A stretch of DNA of 64,000 nt. It comes from Texcoconibacillus texcoconensis (GTDB taxonomy: Bacteria > Bacillota > Bacilli > Bacillales > Salisediminibacteriaceae). The notes beneath the pieces are model-generated. The model ran no database searches. It was given only the letters and a program-made list of their open reading frames with translations, and was not told the DNA's origin. The DNA is taken from contig NZ_JACHHB010000001.1 in assembly GCF_014202575.1 (NCBI RefSeq), positions 62,001 to 126,000 on the forward strand, written 5' to 3'. This document shows positions 62,293 to 64,000 of the stretch, one piece after another; position 1 is the first letter of the stretch, and every line of letters begins with the position of its first letter. The translations under genes and the position numbers were made by a program.

Positions 62293-62575
62293 AAAAAACC
62301 TCCTCCCCTTAGAACGATCCTAGGGGCGAAAGGTTTTCGCGGTACCACCCTGATTTTGCTATGACAATAGCCTTCATTGGTCAATGCGTAACGTGCATCC
62401 ACGTTCAAGTCTACTACAAGTTCGACCTGACTACTCCAAAGTGTTATTCATCGTGCGGAAATACTAGTTCTCAGCAACCACTAGCTCTCTGTGATTTCTC
62501 AATCACGATGAACGTGTCTTCTTCATCGTATTTGATATTCATATTTTTATTTCATGATGTCATGACCTGTACTTA
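62293..62575 (-). promoter_or_regulatory. T-box leader of asnA (asparagine specifier)
   Basis: The minus strand holds AGGGTGGTACCGCG (T-box proper, 62351-62338) and the terminator CCTTTCGCCCCTAG / CTAAGGGGAGGAGG + TTTTTT (62336-62294). Stem I includes AGAGAGCTAGTGG, with ATGAATAACACTTTGGAG carrying the AAC (Asn) specifier. Uncharged tRNA-Asn should favour read-through. Confidence 0.93.
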
Positions 62576-62689
62576 TGACAAAGGACATGTATTTTGTTTG
62601 CAATATATTTAAATATCTAAAAAATATACACGATATTCACGAAATTGTCAAGAGTTGGTTTCCTAGTAGTGAATGACTGAGTAACTCTT

Positions 62690-62800
62690 GTGCCCATTAT
62701 GCGATTGATCCAAACTGAATGACAAAAATCGGTGATGGATTTACCCGTCGGTTTAAAATCGAAAGGAATGAAGGTTGCATAATTAAAGTTTTCCTCTATA
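62690..62800 (+). pseudogene. Degraded fragment of an xpt-like gene
   Basis: ATGCGATTGATCCAAACT, AATGACAAAAATCGGTGA and the following bases match codons 23-45 of xpt at 54900-54975 ([13 protein letters not shown]) with an in-frame stop replacing Leu, then decay. There is no start and no 3' end. It lies upstream of the asnA leader. Confidence 0.65.
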
Positions 62801-62806
62801 ATAAAA

Positions 62807-62855
62807 ACAGCCCGTATCGTATATGGTTTGATCATCTTTTGATACAGGCTGTTTG
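62807..62855. terminator. Terminator-like hairpin after the xpt fragment
   Basis: AACAGCCCGTATC...GATACAGGCTGTT with an AT-rich loop. Probably inherited with the fragment or used by the minus-strand gene downstream. Confidence 0.6.
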
Positions 62856-62917
62856 ATTGCGTTTTCAATTAAGGCTTTCCTTTTCATTACACTTTAAATC
62901 TTAACATTACGTTGTAT

Positions 62918-63220
62918 CTATTCCCTTTTTTTCCCTTTGATATCAAATAAGTTATAAAGAAGCATTTGAAAACAAACGAATGCAATGAAAGACACATACA
63001 TCGTGAGGTTCATTGATTGTTCTTGGATTTGTATTTGTATTTCCCACCTTAAATAAAATAAACTCCCTGTTAGCAGGTAGGCTAGGAGCCACCCTGCACT
63101 TATACTAAGAATCAATTTAATCCAAATCACAAGGCCCGTTTCTTTCGTTAATTTAAAAGCGATCAACGAAATCGATGTATAACCAATAAGTAGCATACCT
63201 AGTAAGACTAGTGGCGTCAT
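62918..63220 (-). CDS. Small membrane protein, unknown
   Basis: 100 aa with three hydrophobic helices and a basic end DIKGKKRE. Start ATG 63220, after GGAGGTGAGTTTG; the longer frame reads through the RBS. The stop of the preceding broken gene lies 18 bp upstream, so the two were once an operon. No family recognised. Confidence 0.6.
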   Translation of the reverse strand: MTPLVLLGMLLIGYTSISLIAFKLTKETGLVIWIKLILSISAGWLLAYLLTGSLFYLRWEIQIQIQEQSMNLTMYVSFIAFVCFQMLLYNLFDIKGKKRE

Positions 63221-63237
63221 CAAACTCACCTCCAATG

Positions 63238-63589
63238 CTAGAACAATTCCATAAATGATAATACATGTTCTTTTACTTTTTGTTTCTCTTCTTCCGTCTT
63301 ATCATCTAATGTAAAACGCTCAAAATCGTCTTCTGGTATAAGAATGGTTGAGGGCTCATCAATCACTTTTTGTTGCTTCTCTTCACTGTCCGCCCATGTC
63401 ACAGTAGACACTTGATATGTTTCATGCGCGATCACCGTTTCAATATACTTCCCCCTCTTGATCGTAAAAGTCTTCTATTTTTTTGATATCAGATTTTTGA
63501 TGATTATCACCTAATTCAATATTTGTGATGCTGTCGACTTGTATGTACACGTTATGACAGCGCTTAGTTGTCGTTTTTTATATTTCATT
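63238..63589 (-). pseudogene. Frameshifted hydrophilic protein gene
   Basis: Pieces in three frames give one plausible protein: MKYKKRQL from ATG 63589; CHNVYIQVDSITNIELGDNH and KSDIKKIEDFYDQEGE; then KYIETVIAHETYQVSTVTWA through KVIDEPSTILIPEDDFERFT to the stop at 63238. Indels lie near 63565 and 63450. The protein would be about 115 aa and acidic. Family unknown. Confidence 0.5.
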
Positions 63590-63834
63590 TTAAAGCTCCA
63601 TCAACTTCTCCCTAGAACGATTCTCATGATCACTTGTTCCAATGATTTCAATTTTAACATTCATTTCATTTGAAAGGGGGTGAACAAAAAAACTTTTGCA
63701 TGATGATTATACGACGCTCACCTCTCGCTCCGCCTATCCCAGCAAATAAAATAACATTTACTTCTTTATCATGGTTTAGTATGATTTTCATATCATACTG
63801 TTCGTTCTCACTTTCATGTAAAGGAGCTTTTTTC
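63590..63834. other. Decayed stretch between the broken gene and the last gene
   Basis: Short minus-strand frames such as NVKIEIIGTSDHENRSREKL and ILFAGIGGARGERR look like coding relics but have no start or continuity. The plus-strand AAAGGAG at 63820 belongs to the following gene. Confidence 0.35.
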
Positions 63835-64000
63835 ATGGATGACCAAAGTAATCGAGAAGAAAGTGCTTTAGCTACAGTACGTGCACTTCTTCAAAGGTTT
63901 GAGCACCATGTAGAAGAAGACGGCAAATTACCTTCTTACAGAGCATATGAAGAAGATCTTTTGGATAAAGCACTGCCCAGTGAAGCAGATATCGACCATT
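63835..64000 (+). CDS. Small acidic protein, 3' partial at the window edge
   Basis: ATG 63835 after AAAGGAG (8 nt spacing) opens MDDQSNREESALATVRALLQ and continues RFEHHVEEDGKLPSYRAYEE into the window end without a stop. Helical and acidic. At least 55 codons are visible; I do not recognise the family. Confidence 0.6.
   Translation, partial: MDDQSNREESALATVRALLQRFEHHVEEDGKLPSYRAYEEDLLDKALPSEADIDH

Noticed and set aside
62361-62868. Two roughly 83-codon frames in the asnA leader region
   Set aside because: They overlap the T-box structure, the xpt fragment and a terminator; no RBS.

Overview
The window is low-GC Firmicutes DNA from an endospore-forming Bacillaceae. Spore and sporulation genes support this: an SspH-type small acid-soluble protein, a YjcZ-family peptide and the checkpoint inhibitor Sda. 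So do Bacillus-style ribosome binding sites, a class-B RNase P RNA, a T-box and a guanine riboswitch. The species cannot be fixed from the sequence. The metabolic content suggests a facultative or strict anaerobe that respires an oxyanion; alkaliphilic selenate- or arsenate-respiring bacilli would fit, but this is inference.

Layout. 1-2.2 kb: the end of an unknown gene, a serine-recombinase remnant and an rRNA uracil methyltransferase. 2.5-13.3 kb, minus strand: a complete respiratory molybdoenzyme operon (tatA, Fe-S subunit B, NrfD-type anchor C, Tat-exported catalytic subunit A, TorD-like chaperone). It is preceded by a consensus sigma-54 promoter and palindromic candidate enhancer sites. 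Directly upstream lies its likely regulator: a periplasmic binding protein, a sensor kinase with a Cys-rich PAS domain and an NtrC-type activator. The B-C-A subunit order matches srdBCA (selenate) and ttrBCA (tetrathionate). 13.7-36.5 kb is gene-poor accessory DNA: small membrane proteins and lipoproteins, many truncated or frameshifted genes, a two-component system with a BcrA-type ABC transporter, an RND exporter, and a peroxiredoxin whose peroxidatic cysteine codon is an in-frame TGA followed by a SECIS-like hairpin.

Two nearly identical, promoter- and terminator-equipped RNase P RNA genes lie 5.25 kb apart as direct repeats (31.3 and 36.6 kb), enclosing an Rpn-family nuclease and small accessory genes. 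37.5-41.1 kb: YjcZ and a DUF1097-preT-preA pyrimidine-reduction operon. 41.5-54.2 kb: DUF4317, membrane and cupin proteins, Sda, an XRE regulator, a P-type ATPase, an MFS exporter, a DCC oxidoreductase, sspH and a CBO0543 paralogue. 54.6-57 kb: guanine riboswitch, xpt and an NCS2 permease. 57-64 kb: a degenerate tyrosine recombinase, a lipoprotein, a pseudouridine synthase, a HAD phosphatase, T-box-controlled asnA and a decayed region ending in a partial gene.

The main themes are a ligand-sensing sigma-54 switch for anaerobic respiration, a candidate selenoprotein in the same window as a selenate/tetrathionate-type reductase, the duplicated rnpB, and several dispersed intergenic repeat families.
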